NCBI RefSeq assembly: GCF_010667575.1 | Contig: NZ_JAABNT010000007.1 | Location: 62,001-126,000, forward strand | Source of the DNA: Sulfitobacter sediminilitoris | GTDB lineage: Bacteria > Pseudomonadota > Alphaproteobacteria > Rhodobacterales > Rhodobacteraceae | Direction: 5' to 3' | DNA length: 64,000 bases | Shown: positions 17,194 to 26,839 of the stretch, piece by piece | Numbering within the stretch: the stretch's first letter is position 1 | How the letters are laid out: the number at the start of each line of letters is the position of its first letter | Program-made: the position numbers and the translations under genes | Notes under the pieces: model-generated | What the model saw: only the letters and a program-made list of their open reading frames with translations | What the model was told of the DNA's origin: nothing | Databases searched by the model: none

Positions 17194-19116
17194 TTGGGCA
17201 ACGTTCGTAACCTCGCCTTTTGGGTCGTTTTGATGCTGCTTGTGTTGGCGCTGTTCAACCTGTTCAGCGGTTCTGGCAACAACCTGCAAAGCAATGAGAT
17301 CACTTACACCGAATTCGTGAATGCCGTTGAAAACGGTCAGGTCCGAAATGTGACGCTTGACGGTGAGCAGGTGCGCTTCCGCAAGAGTGACGGCGGAGAT
17401 TTCGTCGCGATCAAGCCGGAAGACGCCGAGATTACCACGCTTTTGCTGGACAACAACGTGCCGGTGCAGGCGCGTCCGCAGCAACAGTCGGGTTTCCAAA
17501 CATTCCTGATGTCGCTGCTGCCGATTGTTTTGCTGATCGGTGTCTGGATTTATTTCATGAACCGGATGCAAGGCGGCGGCAAAGGCGGTGCCATGGGCTT
17601 TGGCAAGTCCAAGGCCAAGATGCTGACCGAAAAGCATGGCCGCGTGACCTTTGACGACGTGGCAGGCATTGACGAGGCCAAGGAAGAATTGGAAGAGATC
17701 GTAGAATTTCTGCGCAATCCGCAAAAATTCTCGCGCCTTGGCGGCAAGATCCCCAAAGGCGCCCTGCTTGAGGGCCCTCCGGGTACTGGTAAGACACTGC
17801 TTGCACGCGCCATCGCGGGCGAGGCGGGCGTGCCGTTCTTCACCATCTCGGGCTCTGACTTCGTTGAGATGTTCGTGGGTGTCGGTGCGAGCCGCGTACG
17901 TGATATGTTCGAGCAGGCGAAAAAGAATGCGCCCTGTATCGTGTTTATCGACGAGATTGATGCTGTGGGTCGCCACCGTGGCGCAGGCTATGGCGGTGGT
18001 AACGATGAACGCGAGCAGACGTTGAACCAGCTTCTGGTCGAAATGGACGGTTTTGAGGCCAACGAAGGTGTGATCATCATCGCGGCCACCAACCGAAAAG
18101 ACGTGCTGGACCCCGCTTTGCTGCGTCCGGGCCGCTTTGACCGTCAGATCACGGTGGGCAACCCCGACATCAAGGGCCGCGAGAAGATTCTCGGTGTGCA
18201 CGCCCGCAAGACACCCCTCGGCCCTGACGTCGATCTGCGCATCATCGCACGCGGTACGCCCGGCTTCTCGGGTGCGGACCTTGCGAACCTCGTAAACGAG
18301 GCCGCTTTGGGTGCCGCGCGTCTAGGCCGCCGTTTCGTGATGATGATCGACTTTGAGAACGCCAAGGACAAGATCATGATGGGCTCTGAGCGCCGCTCGA
18401 TGGTCATGACTGCCGCGCAGAAGGAAATGACAGCGTATCACGAGGCTGGTCACGCGCTGGTGGGTATGGAACTTCCCAAGTGTGATCCGGTCTATAAGGC
18501 CACGATTATCCCGCGCGGCGGTGCCTTGGGCATGGTGATGAGCCTGCCTGAGATGGACCGCCTCAACATGTTCAAGGACGAATGCCACCAGCGTCTGGCC
18601 ATGACCATGGCGGGCAAGGCGGCTGAAATCCACAAGTACGGTGAAGAGGCCGTGTCGAACGGACCTGCGGGCGACATTCAGCAAGCCTCGGCGCTGGCGC
18701 GCGCGATGGTCTTGCAATGGGGCATGTCGGATAAGGTCGGCAACATCGACTATTCCGAAGCTGTTCAGGGCTATTCCGGCAGCACACCGGGTTTCTCTGT
18801 GTCCGCCAGCACCAAGGAGCTTGTGGAAAAAGAGGTCCAGAAGTTCATTCAGGACGGCTATGACTGGGCCTTGAAGATCATCAAGGAAAAGGAAGATCAG
18901 TTCGAGCGTCTGGCTCAGGGTCTTTTGGAGTATGAGACGCTCACCGGTGCCGAGATCAAGCGCGTCATGGACGGCTTGCCGCCGATCCCTGAAAAGGGCG
19001 ATGACGATAATGACAAGGACGACAAGCCAAGCCTGACGGCCATTCCAAAGGCCAAGGGCAAAGGCAAGAAGCCCTCATCCCCCGAAGGCGGGATGGAGCC
19101 CGAACCCTCCGTCTGA
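17194..19116 (+). CDS. ftsH: ATP-dependent zinc metalloprotease FtsH, TTG start
   Basis: FtsH is the membrane-anchored AAA+ protease that degrades misassembled membrane proteins and regulators such as sigma32 and LpxC. The 640-residue protein has two N-terminal helices (residues about 7-25 and 102-122) around a periplasmic domain. Walker A GPPGTGKT is at 194-201, Walker B is [11 protein letters not shown], and the zinc motif HEAGH is at 416-420. The start is TTG at 17194, set by TAGGAGAA 7-9 bases upstream; no ATG fits the conserved N-terminus. The C-terminal tail is Asp/Lys-rich and variable. Confidence 0.98.
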   Translation: MGNVRNLAFWVVLMLLVLALFNLFSGSGNNLQSNEITYTEFVNAVENGQVRNVTLDGEQVRFRKSDGGDFVAIKPEDAEITTLLLDNNVPVQARPQQQSGFQTFLMSLLPIVLLIGVWIYFMNRMQGGGKGGAMGFGKSKAKMLTEKHGRVTFDDVAGIDEAKEELEEIVEFLRNPQKFSRLGGKIPKGALLEGPPGTGKTLLARAIAGEAGVPFFTISGSDFVEMFVGVGASRVRDMFEQAKKNAPCIVFIDEIDAVGRHRGAGYGGGNDEREQTLNQLLVEMDGFEANEGVIIIAATNRKDVLDPALLRPGRFDRQITVGNPDIKGREKILGVHARKTPLGPDVDLRIIARGTPGFSGADLANLVNEAALGAARLGRRFVMMIDFENAKDKIMMGSERRSMVMTAAQKEMTAYHEAGHALVGMELPKCDPVYKATIIPRGGALGMVMSLPEMDRLNMFKDECHQRLAMTMAGKAAEIHKYGEEAVSNGPAGDIQQASALARAMVLQWGMSDKVGNIDYSEAVQGYSGSTPGFSVSASTKELVEKEVQKFIQDGYDWALKIIKEKEDQFERLAQGLLEYETLTGAEIKRVMDGLPPIPEKGDDDNDKDDKPSLTAIPKAKGKGKKPSSPEGGMEPEPSV

Positions 19117-19151
19117 TCAAGCATGGTTTCCTGACCGTCACAAAAGGTCAT

Positions 19152-19184
19152 AAGGCACCGCTACGGCGGGGCCTTTTCTTTTGC
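19152..19184 (+). terminator. Intrinsic terminator after ftsH
   Basis: AAGGCACCGC (19152-19161) pairs with GCGGGGCCTT (19166-19175) with one mismatch around a short loop, and is followed by TTCTTTT. It lies 35 bases after the ftsH stop and closes the tol-pal/tilS/ftsH strand segment. Confidence 0.75.
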
Positions 19185-19227
19185 GGGTCCGATTACCATG
19201 GTGTCCCCACAAGAATGGGAGACTGAC

Positions 19228-19809
19228 ATGGCCGAGCTGAAACCGACCAATCACACTGCTGAGATTGTCTGGATGGGCAAAGTGCCCGAAAACCGCGCCA
19301 ACATCCGGTCAGAGGCGGTAGAGACAGCTTTCGCGACCTATGCAGGTTTTGAAGGGGATTTTCATGCAGGACTGACCCGCAAGTCCTGTGTCCGCGTGAA
19401 GGACCAGCACCCCGTTGGGACGGAAATCCGTAATGTTCGACAATTGACCATCCTGTCCGCCGAAGAGCTGGACCAGATCGCCAACGCCATGGACCTGCCT
19501 GCGGTTGATCCACTGCTGCTGGGCGCATCGCTGGTGCTCAAGGGTATTCCTGACTTTACCTTCGTGCCGCCCGGCTCGCGGCTGCAAGCCGGGAACGGGA
19601 CGACGCTGGTTGTGGATGTGGAAAACGGTCCCTGCAATTTCCCTGCCCGTGAAATCGAAAAAGATGAGCCCGGCCATGGCAAAGCGTTCAAGGCCGCTGC
19701 CAAAGGGCGGCGCGGCGTGTGCAGCTGGGTTGAACGGGAAGGCCAGTTGTCGATAGGCGACACGTTGCGCCTGCACATCCCCAATCAACGCTCATGGGCC
19801 CATCTTTAA
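19228..19809 (+). CDS. MOSC domain-containing protein
   Basis: MOSC domains occur at the C-terminus of molybdenum cofactor sulfurases and as stand-alone proteins (YiiM type) thought to handle sulfur or Moco-linked electrophiles. From the ATG at 19228 (GGGAGACTGAC upstream) this protein has 193 residues. Recognisable elements are FEGDFHAGLTRKSCVRVKDQ, IRNVRQLTILSAEELDQIA, LGASLVLKGIPDF and NGPCNFPAREI, where the cysteine is at the position conserved in MOSC proteins. It stands alone between the ftsH terminator and fhs. Assignment to the domain is firm, substrate unknown. Confidence 0.85.
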   Translation: MAELKPTNHTAEIVWMGKVPENRANIRSEAVETAFATYAGFEGDFHAGLTRKSCVRVKDQHPVGTEIRNVRQLTILSAEELDQIANAMDLPAVDPLLLGASLVLKGIPDFTFVPPGSRLQAGNGTTLVVDVENGPCNFPAREIEKDEPGHGKAFKAAAKGRRGVCSWVEREGQLSIGDTLRLHIPNQRSWAHL

Positions 19810-19953
19810 GCCCTTGGCGTTTCCGAAACGAAACCCATCTGCGACCGCTCGCCGCATGCGGCGGTGGAAATGTCGGAAATGCGACCTCTGTCGGTATCGT
19901 GCTGACGATATGAGGGGGGCAACAAAGAAGCCGACTGCAACAGGGGATTCTCC

Positions 19954-21630
19954 ATGGCTTATAAAACCGACATCGAAATTGCGCGCGAGGCGCAAAAGCG
20001 TCCGATCCAGGAGATTGGCGAAAAGCTTGGTATTTCAAGCAATGATCTGCTGCCCTACGGCCATGACAAGGCCAAGGTATCGCAGTCGTTCATCAATTCC
20101 GTTCAGGACCGCCCGGATGGCAAGCTGATCCTTGTCACCGCGATCAACCCGACGCCTGCGGGCGAAGGTAAGACCACGACAACGGTGGGTCTTGGCGACG
20201 GTCTGAACCGTATCGGCAAGAAAGCTGCTGTTTGTATCCGTGAAGCCTCTCTCGGCCCGAACTTTGGCATGAAGGGCGGGGCTGCTGGTGGCGGTTACGC
20301 ACAGATCGTGCCGATGGAAGAGATGAACCTGCATTTCACCGGCGACTTCCACGCCATCACTTCGGCGCATTCCCTGCTGTCGGCAATGATCGACAACCAT
20401 ATCTATTGGGGCAACGAGCTTGAGATCGATACCCGTCGTGTCGTCTGGCGCCGCGTGGTCGACATGAATGACCGTGCCCTGCGTCAGATCACAACGTCGC
20501 TGGGCGGGGTGGCCAACGGCTTCCCGCGCGAGGCAGGTTTCGATATTACGGTCGCCTCCGAAGTCATGGCGATCCTGTGCCTGTCCAAAGACCTTACTGA
20601 CCTGCAAAAGCGTCTGGGCGATATGATCGTCGCCTACACACGCGAGCGCAAACCGATCTTTGCACGCGATATCAAGGCGGACGGTGCAATGACCGTGCTG
20701 CTCAAGGACGCGATGCAGCCCAACCTCGTTCAGACGCTTGAGAACAACCCGGCCTTCGTGCACGGCGGTCCTTTTGCCAATATCGCGCATGGCTGTAACT
20801 CTGTCATTGCCACGGCAACCGCACTCAAACTGGCGGACTACGTGGTGACCGAAGCGGGCTTTGGTGCCGATCTGGGCGCTGAGAAGTTCCTCAACATCAA
20901 GTGCCGCAAGACGGGGCTGTCACCGTCTGCGGTCGTTGTGGTCGCGACGGTGCGCGCGATGAAGATGAACGGCGGCGTGGCCAAGGCAGACCTTGGTGCG
21001 GAAAACGTCGAGGCGGTCAAAAACGGCTGTGCGAACCTTGGGCGTCACATCGAGAACGTCAAATCGTTCGGCGTGCCCGTTGTCGTTGCCATCAACCACT
21101 TCGTCACGGACACCGATGCCGAGGTGCAGGCGGTCAAGGACTATGTGGCCTCGCAAGGTTCCGAAGCGGTCCTGTCGCGCCATTGGGAACTTGGCTCTGA
21201 AGGGTCGGCTGACCTTGCCACCAAAGTGGCTGAGACGATCGAGAAGGGTGAGGCCAACTTTGCGCCGATCTATCCTGACGACATGCCACTGGCTGAAAAG
21301 ATCAACACCATCGCGACCAAGATCTACCGCGCGGACAGTGCGCAGATGGATCAGAAAATCCTGAACCAGCTGAAGGATTGGGAAGATCAGGGCTATGGCA
21401 ACCTGCCGGTCTGTATGGCCAAGACGCAGTACAGCTTTACCACCGATCCAGAGCGGCGCGGCGCACCGACCGGCTTTGACATCCCCGTGCGTGAGGTGCG
21501 CCTATCTGCGGGCGCCGGTTTCGTGGTCGCCATCTGTGGTGAGATCATGACGATGCCGGGCTTGCCGCGCGTTCCGTCGGCAGAAAACATCCGCCTGAAC
21601 GCGAACGGCGACGTCGAAGGTTTGTTCTGA
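19954..21630 (+). CDS. fhs: Formate-tetrahydrofolate ligase
   Basis: Fhs makes 10-formyl-tetrahydrofolate from formate, ATP and THF. It feeds one-carbon units to purine and glycine/serine metabolism, or takes part in C1 dissimilation in methylotrophic roseobacters. The 558-residue protein shows the family P-loop [18 protein letters not shown] near residue 69, [19 protein letters not shown], and the tail [18 protein letters not shown]. The leader 19810-19953 has a 14-bp perfect palindrome (CGCCGCATGCGGCG, 19850-19863) and a small 6-bp stem, but no riboswitch I recognise. folD, the next enzyme of the pathway, lies 580 bases downstream. Confidence 0.97.
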   Translation: MAYKTDIEIAREAQKRPIQEIGEKLGISSNDLLPYGHDKAKVSQSFINSVQDRPDGKLILVTAINPTPAGEGKTTTTVGLGDGLNRIGKKAAVCIREASLGPNFGMKGGAAGGGYAQIVPMEEMNLHFTGDFHAITSAHSLLSAMIDNHIYWGNELEIDTRRVVWRRVVDMNDRALRQITTSLGGVANGFPREAGFDITVASEVMAILCLSKDLTDLQKRLGDMIVAYTRERKPIFARDIKADGAMTVLLKDAMQPNLVQTLENNPAFVHGGPFANIAHGCNSVIATATALKLADYVVTEAGFGADLGAEKFLNIKCRKTGLSPSAVVVVATVRAMKMNGGVAKADLGAENVEAVKNGCANLGRHIENVKSFGVPVVVAINHFVTDTDAEVQAVKDYVASQGSEAVLSRHWELGSEGSADLATKVAETIEKGEANFAPIYPDDMPLAEKINTIATKIYRADSAQMDQKILNQLKDWEDQGYGNLPVCMAKTQYSFTTDPERRGAPTGFDIPVREVRLSAGAGFVVAICGEIMTMPGLPRVPSAENIRLNANGDVEGLF

Positions 21631-21648
21631 TCCTGACTTGAAAGAACC

Positions 21649-21677
21649 GCGGATGGGCAACTCCCCTTGCCCTCCGC
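21649..21677 (+). terminator. Strong hairpin without T-run after fhs
   Basis: GCGGA-T-GGGCAA (21649-21660) pairs with TTGCCC-TCCGC (21667-21677) around CTCCCC, with one bulged T. No T-tract follows, so it may stabilise the fhs mRNA 3' end or assist Rho-dependent termination more than act as an intrinsic terminator. Confidence 0.4.
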
Positions 21678-21725
21678 ACCGACTGCCCGCAAGCTAGGCG
21701 GCAACGCTTGGCGAAGGACACCCAT

Positions 21726-22196
21726 ATGACCCGTTTTATCTGCTTTCTATTCGCTCTTGTGCTGGCCGGGGCAGCGGCCGCCGGAGATCGCTACGTGGGA
21801 TACTACTATCCCGAGGTCAGCTCGGAAGAGACGTTTGAGCGGGTGATCCGCTCCTCGCCCGACACGGGCCGACCGCTGCGGGTTGATTTCGTGAATGTTC
21901 TGACGCAATCCCAGCTTCAGGCCCCCGAAAGCCCGCGCTTTGTCTTTTTTTCAAAGGGGGATGATGCCGATACGCTGATCCTCGTTGCACTTGACGACGA
22001 GATTTTTGCGACGATCTACCGGGCGCGGGCGATCCTTGCACAACTGACAGTCAGTGTCCGCACGGGCGGCTTTTTTCAACGCGAAGACCTGCAGTATGTC
22101 GCAACCTTCTTTGATCTGTTGCAGATGATGGAATTCGACGAATTGCTGATCACCGACGGAAAAACATGGACCCACAGGGTCGATTTCATCAAATAA
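21726..22196 (+). CDS. Hypothetical exported protein between fhs and folD
   Basis: From the ATG at 21726 (GCGAAGGACAC upstream) the protein has 156 residues with a clear Sec signal ([16 protein letters not shown], cleavage before GDRYV). The mature part is a mixed alpha/beta sequence with [14 protein letters not shown] and [20 protein letters not shown] stretches and ends in THRVDFIK. I do not recognise a family. It lies 13 bases before folD and is probably co-transcribed with it. A periplasmic protein between two cytosolic folate enzymes is not obviously functional and may be only positional. Confidence 0.75.
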   Translation: MTRFICFLFALVLAGAAAAGDRYVGYYYPEVSSEETFERVIRSSPDTGRPLRVDFVNVLTQSQLQAPESPRFVFFSKGDDADTLILVALDDEIFATIYRARAILAQLTVSVRTGGFFQREDLQYVATFFDLLQMMEFDELLITDGKTWTHRVDFIK

Positions 22197-22209
22197 CAGG
22201 AAGACCAGA

Positions 22210-23112
22210 ATGCCAGCCAAGATCATCGACGGAAAAGCCTTTGCCGCAAAGGTACGCGCACAGGTAGCCGAACATGTGAGCCGCCTTGACAAGGAGCACG
22301 GGATCACGCCGGGACTGGCGGTGGTGCTGGTGGGCGAAGATCCTGCCTCTCAGGTCTATGTCCGCTCCAAAGGCAAGATGACGGTCGAGGTCGGGATGAA
22401 ATCGGTTGAGCACAAGCTGGACGTAGATACAGCGGAACCGGATTTGCTGGCGCTGATCGATCAGTTGAACAACGATCCCTCAATCCACGGTATCCTTGTT
22501 CAATTGCCGCTGCCCATGCATCTGAACGAAGATCTGGTCATCAACGCCATTGATCCGGCCAAGGATGTGGACGGGTTCCATATCTCAAATGTGGGTCTTC
22601 TGGGTACGGGACAGAAATCCATGGTGCCCTGCACACCGCTGGGCTGTCTGATGATGCTGCGCGACCATCACGGATCCATCTCTGGCATGGACGCGGTGGT
22701 GATTGGACGGTCCAACATCGTGGGCAAACCGATGGCGCAGCTTTTGCTGAACGACAGTGCCACGGTCACGATCGCCCATTCACGCACCAAGGACCTACCT
22801 GATGTCGTGCGCCGCGCAGATATCGTCGTGGCGGCGGTGGGCCGTCCTGAAATGGTACCAGGCGACTGGATCAAGGAAGGTGCGACAGTCATCGACGTGG
22901 GCATCAACCGCGTCGACGCGCCGGAAAAGGGCGAGGGCAAGACCCGCCTTGTGGGGGACTGTCATTTCGAAAGCTGTGCTGAACGCGCCGGTGCCATCAC
23001 GCCTGTGCCGGGTGGGGTCGGACCGATGACCATCGCGTGCCTTTTGGCCAACACCGTGACGGCTTGTTGCCGCGCCAATGGCCTGGCTGAACCCGAAGGG
23101 TTGACCGCCTAG
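22210..23112 (+). CDS. folD: Bifunctional methylene-THF dehydrogenase / methenyl-THF cyclohydrolase
   Basis: FolD interconverts 5,10-methylene-THF, 5,10-methenyl-THF and 10-formyl-THF with NADP, joining the Fhs product to serine/glycine metabolism. The 300-residue protein has the signature [16 protein letters not shown] with the catalytic lysine, the run [22 protein letters not shown] (nucleotide binding) and [15 protein letters not shown] near the C-terminus. AGGAAGACCAGA precedes the ATG. The stop overlaps the convergent thioesterase stop by four bases (23109-23112). Confidence 0.98.
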   Translation: MPAKIIDGKAFAAKVRAQVAEHVSRLDKEHGITPGLAVVLVGEDPASQVYVRSKGKMTVEVGMKSVEHKLDVDTAEPDLLALIDQLNNDPSIHGILVQLPLPMHLNEDLVINAIDPAKDVDGFHISNVGLLGTGQKSMVPCTPLGCLMMLRDHHGSISGMDAVVIGRSNIVGKPMAQLLLNDSATVTIAHSRTKDLPDVVRRADIVVAAVGRPEMVPGDWIKEGATVIDVGINRVDAPEKGEGKTRLVGDCHFESCAERAGAITPVPGGVGPMTIACLLANTVTACCRANGLAEPEGLTA

Positions 23113-23528
23113 CCCGGAACCGGGACCATCGTCCCTTGCAGAACGGCGATCATGGTCGATACACCGTCCAGTTCGGCATGCACCTCTGACGTGACCACAC
23201 ACAGTCGCTTGCCGGGTTTAATCACCCGGCCGGTGGCCACCAGCCGGTCGCCCCGTGCGGGGGCCAGCAGGTTCACCTTGATCTCTGCAGTCACGACTTC
23301 CAGGTCCAGTGGCAGCGTGGTCAGCGCGGCATAGCCCGCAGCACTATCCCCGATGGAGAAGGTAAGCCCCGCGTGTCCAAAGCCCTGTTGTTGCATGGCA
23401 CCCGGCACAATAGGGGAGGCAATGCGCACCAGCCCTTCCTCGACCTCGATGATCTCGGCCCCCAGTGTCTTCATCATGCTTTGCGCGGCAAAGCTGCGCC
23501 GGATGCGGTCGCGGGCGGTATCGTCCAT
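23109..23528 (-). CDS. PaaI family thioesterase (hot-dog fold)
   Basis: This 139-residue protein has the PaaI/YdiI pattern of a hot-dog acyl-CoA thioesterase: [22 protein letters not shown] followed by [27 protein letters not shown]. The HAG segment sits at the position where related enzymes have HGG, with the nearby aspartate (GDSAAG) as a candidate catalytic residue. It is the last gene of a minus-strand trio with pdeM and the helicase (10-base gap to pdeM). The substrate is unknown. Confidence 0.85.
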   Translation of the reverse strand: MDDTARDRIRRSFAAQSMMKTLGAEIIEVEEGLVRIASPIVPGAMQQQGFGHAGLTFSIGDSAAGYAALTTLPLDLEVVTAEIKVNLLAPARGDRLVATGRVIKPGKRLCVVTSEVHAELDGVSTMIAVLQGTMVPVPG

Positions 23529-23538
23529 GGGGGCTGTC

Positions 23539-24201
23539 CTATCTTGGCATGGGCACCGCCACGGCGGTCTTGCCCGTCAACACAGCACAGGCTTCAGGGC
23601 GCATCAAGGGTGCAAAGACCGCAGACTGGCAATCAAGACCGCCGGTATAGGTGCCATAGGCGGGCATGATCAGCCGGTCGCTGTCATAGAGGAACACGGG
23701 CCGGGTCACGGTGCGGCCCCTGAGCGACAGGCTGGCCTTGGGGTGATAATGGCCGGAAATCTCGCCGCTTGCCTGTGCATGCGCGATATGGCGAAAGGTC
23801 AGCGGGACCAGCGGCAGTTCAGCAAGGTGTGATCCGCCCAGATCGACGGGTCCGGGATCGTGGTTGCCTTCAACCCAGATCCAGCGACGTCCGGCCTGCA
23901 ACCGCGCGATCCACAGTTTTTCTTCTTCGGGCAACGCACGCGCCGCCCCCAGATCGTCAAAGCTGTCGCCCAGACAGATCACGGTGCGCGCCTTGGTCAG
24001 CGCCAGATCGGCGGCAAGACGGGTCAGCGTATCGCGTGTCTCGTAGGGGGGCAGGGCACTGCCGCCGCGTCTGGCGATCCGTTCGGATTTGCCCAGATGC
24101 AGGTCGCTGACGCAAAGCAGCGCCTGATCAGGCCACCAAAGGGCGCCCGTACACAGCGCCTTGAGCGGGATGCCGGCAAGAGAAAAGTCGTGGGCGTTCA
24201 T
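23539..24201 (-). CDS. pdeM: Ligase-associated DNA damage response metallophosphoesterase PdeM
   Basis: This 220-residue calcineurin-like phosphoesterase carries the dimetal motifs SDLHLGKSER, CLGDSFDD, VEGNHDPG and GHYHPK. The family is defined as a partner of a DEXH helicase, an ATP-dependent DNA ligase and an exonuclease in a bacterial repair cassette. Here the helicase lies immediately upstream (39-base gap), but ligase and exonuclease are not in the window. Its role is probably in DNA end processing; I infer the name from motifs and context. Confidence 0.88.
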   Translation of the reverse strand: MNAHDFSLAGIPLKALCTGALWWPDQALLCVSDLHLGKSERIARRGGSALPPYETRDTLTRLAADLALTKARTVICLGDSFDDLGAARALPEEEKLWIARLQAGRRWIWVEGNHDPGPVDLGGSHLAELPLVPLTFRHIAHAQASGEISGHYHPKASLSLRGRTVTRPVFLYDSDRLIMPAYGTYTGGLDCQSAVFAPLMRPEACAVLTGKTAVAVPMPR

Positions 24202-24240
24202 CCTTTGTTCATGTTCGATGGGGCGCGATTTGGCAAGGGG

Positions 24241-26694
24241 CTACCAGCCAACGCGCCATTTTGGCTTGTCCGAGGGCGGTGGTGTCAGTTGGGCCAGTCC
24301 CGAGGCCTCCATCAGCCGCGCGGCCTCTTCCACCAGCAGGCGTTCTTCGGCGTCGCCCTTGACAGGCACGCGGCCTGCCTCAAGAAACAGCGGCGCGGCA
24401 AGTGGCGTGACGCGGGACAACTGCTTGTGATCGATCCGGTCGCCGACGCGGGCGATCATCTCTTCGATCCGGCCAAAGTCGACCAGCCCGCGCAGCGCCT
24501 CTTCACGGGTGATTTGCAGCATCAGGTGATCGGGATCGTACTTTTGCAGCGTGTCATAGAGGATATCGCTTGAAAACGTCGCCTGCCGCCCGGTCTTGCG
24601 GGCCGAGGGGGTGTTGCGTTCGATCAGCCCGGCAATGGTGGCCGAGGCGCGGAAGGTGCGTTTCATTACGGCGTTGCCTGCCAACCATGTCTCCAACCCG
24701 TCCAAAAGTGCTGCACGATCAAACAGCGGGGCGGCATCGGTGACGGCATCAAGGCTCCAGATCAACGTGGCGTAATCGGTGCAGACAAAACCCAAAGGGC
24801 TGAGTCCCAGTTCTTCCATCCGTTTGGTCAGCAAGAGCGCAAGTGTCTGCATGCCGTTCCGCCCGGCAAAGCCGTAAACGACCGTCTGGGCGCGGCCATC
24901 GTGGGGAAAGCTCTCGACCAGCAGGCGACCGGGCTGCGGAAGCTGGCTGACTTCGCGTTGCAGATGCAACCATTCGGCCGTGTGGCGCGGCAGTTCAGGC
25001 CAGCTGTCCTGGGTGAACATCCTCTGTATGCGGGCGGAAAGCTGCGTAGAGGTCGCAAACTTGGTGCCCATGAAGGTGGCGATCTTGGGCTTCTTCGCCA
25101 CGTCCCGGCTGACCTCAACGGTCATCTCGCGCAACCCCTCGTATTTAACGATCTGCCCGCCGATCAGGAAGGTGTCTCCGGGGGTCAGGGAGGCGGCAAA
25201 GCTTTCCTCGATCTCGCCCAGCGGTTTGCCGCCCCGGTTGCGGCGCAGGCGGACCTTGAGAGTGTCTGTATCCTGAATGGTGCCGATGTTCATGCGGATG
25301 CGTTGCGCGGCCCGCGGGTCGCGCAACTGCCATGTGCCATCCGGGTTCTGGATCAGACGTTGCCAGCGGTCATAAGCCTTGAGCGCATATCCCCCGGTCG
25401 CGCAGAAATCCAGACAGGCGTCAAAATCGGCGCGCGACAGGGCGCTATAGGCCCCGGCAGAGGTGACTTCCGCAAAAAGCGCGTCGGCGTCAAACGGGCC
25501 AGCGCAAGCAGTGATCAGGATATGCTGGCACAGCACGTCGCGGGGACCGGGGCCACGCGGCTCTCCATCCAGATCGCCCGCAAGGACGGCTTCCAGGGCG
25601 GCAACACATTCCACGACTTCGAACCGGTTCGCTGGCACCAGCAGCGCCTTGGAGGGGGCGTTATAGCGGTGATTGGCGCGGCCAATTCTCTGGACCAGCC
25701 GCTTGACGTTCTTTGGCGCACCGATCTGGATCACAAGGTCCACATCGCCCCAGTCGATGCCCAGATCAAGCGAGCCTGTGCAGACGATGGCACGCAGGTC
25801 GCCTCGTACCATTGCGGCCTCGACCCGTGTCCGCTGTTCGCGGTCAAGGCTGCCGTGGTGGATGCCGATGGGAAGGCTGTCGTCATTGGCAATCCAGAGG
25901 TTGTGAAAGAAGATCTCCGCCTGTGCGCGGGTGTTGTGGAAAATCAGCGTGGTGTTGTGTTTCTTCACTTCCTCCAGCACGGGCGGGATCGCATAGGCCG
26001 CACCACCGCCGGACCATGGCGGGGCCTCGTCGGTCATCAGCATCTGGATGTCCGGGGCCGGGCCGGGATCAGCCAGCAGGATGTCGCACGGATCGGGGTG
26101 GCGCGCCATGAGGTGAGCGATCGACGCCGGGTCCTCGACCGTGGCCGAGAGGCCGACGCGTTTGAGATCAGGGCAGAGCGTTTGCAGACGGGCCAGCGCC
26201 AGCATCATCTGGTCGCCGCGCTTGGATTCTGCCAGCGCATGAATTTCGTCGATCACGACGCGCTTGAGCCCTTTGAACATGCGCGGGGCATCTTCGTAGC
26301 TGACCAGCAAGGCAAGGCTTTCTGGTGTGGTCAGAAAGATATTCGGCGGATCAGCCCGCTGGCGTTTACGGCGCGTGGCGGGCGTGTCGCCGGTGCGCTC
26401 ATCAATGGTGATGGGCAGGCGCATTTCCTCGACCGGTGTGGTGAGGTTGCGCTTGATGTCAGCGGCAAGCGCTTTCAGCGGAGAGATATAGAGTGTGTGC
26501 ATCCCTTCATGGGTGCCGTCCGAAAGGTCAATCAACGTGGGCAGAAAGCCAGACAGCGTCTTGCCACCGCCCGTGGGCGCGATCAGCAGCAGGGCAGCGG
26601 CATCGGCGCGGTCCAGCATCTCCTGCTGGTGCGGGTGGATCGACCAGCCCTTGGAAGCGAACCAGTTCAGAAATTTTGGGGGAAGTGCGCGCAT
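24241..26694 (-). CDS. Ligase-associated DNA damage response DEXH-box helicase (Lhr-like)
   Basis: This 817-residue SF2 helicase belongs to the Lhr-core group that accompanies PdeM. Motifs are Walker A APTGGGKT (residues 39-46), the DEIH box in VVIDEIHALAES, VGLSATVED (motif III), TGSLDLGIDWGDVDLVIQIG (motif V region) and VQRIGRANHR (motif VI). A winged-helix and Lhr C-terminal domain follow. The length fits the single-domain Lhr-core class, not the 1500-residue Lhr. A 145-base gap separates it from the AAA+ gene upstream, so it probably has its own promoter. Confidence 0.93.
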   Translation of the reverse strand: MRALPPKFLNWFASKGWSIHPHQQEMLDRADAAALLLIAPTGGGKTLSGFLPTLIDLSDGTHEGMHTLYISPLKALAADIKRNLTTPVEEMRLPITIDERTGDTPATRRKRQRADPPNIFLTTPESLALLVSYEDAPRMFKGLKRVVIDEIHALAESKRGDQMMLALARLQTLCPDLKRVGLSATVEDPASIAHLMARHPDPCDILLADPGPAPDIQMLMTDEAPPWSGGGAAYAIPPVLEEVKKHNTTLIFHNTRAQAEIFFHNLWIANDDSLPIGIHHGSLDREQRTRVEAAMVRGDLRAIVCTGSLDLGIDWGDVDLVIQIGAPKNVKRLVQRIGRANHRYNAPSKALLVPANRFEVVECVAALEAVLAGDLDGEPRGPGPRDVLCQHILITACAGPFDADALFAEVTSAGAYSALSRADFDACLDFCATGGYALKAYDRWQRLIQNPDGTWQLRDPRAAQRIRMNIGTIQDTDTLKVRLRRNRGGKPLGEIEESFAASLTPGDTFLIGGQIVKYEGLREMTVEVSRDVAKKPKIATFMGTKFATSTQLSARIQRMFTQDSWPELPRHTAEWLHLQREVSQLPQPGRLLVESFPHDGRAQTVVYGFAGRNGMQTLALLLTKRMEELGLSPLGFVCTDYATLIWSLDAVTDAAPLFDRAALLDGLETWLAGNAVMKRTFRASATIAGLIERNTPSARKTGRQATFSSDILYDTLQKYDPDHLMLQITREEALRGLVDFGRIEEMIARVGDRIDHKQLSRVTPLAAPLFLEAGRVPVKGDAEERLLVEEAARLMEASGLAQLTPPPSDKPKWRVGW

Positions 26695-26839
26695 GACATG
26701 CTAGATAGCATCTGGCGGCGCGGGGGCCAGCCCCCATCGCGGCACGCCACAATGCCCAGGGAACTCCAGGGCAAGAAGCGGGGCTTCGCGGGGGCGGCGC
26801 CTTGACGCGAGCGACAGGCGCGGCGCTGATCTCGTGGCG

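Noticed and set aside
19810..19953. Possible folate or ZTP riboswitch before fhs
   Set aside because: Only short palindromes are visible; I could not match the conserved core of the ZTP or THF motifs. A covariance-model search would decide.
24901..26805. 634-codon open frame on the + strand opposite the helicase
   Set aside because: The - strand encodes all SF2 helicase motifs; the + frame is low-complexity and has no ribosome-binding site.
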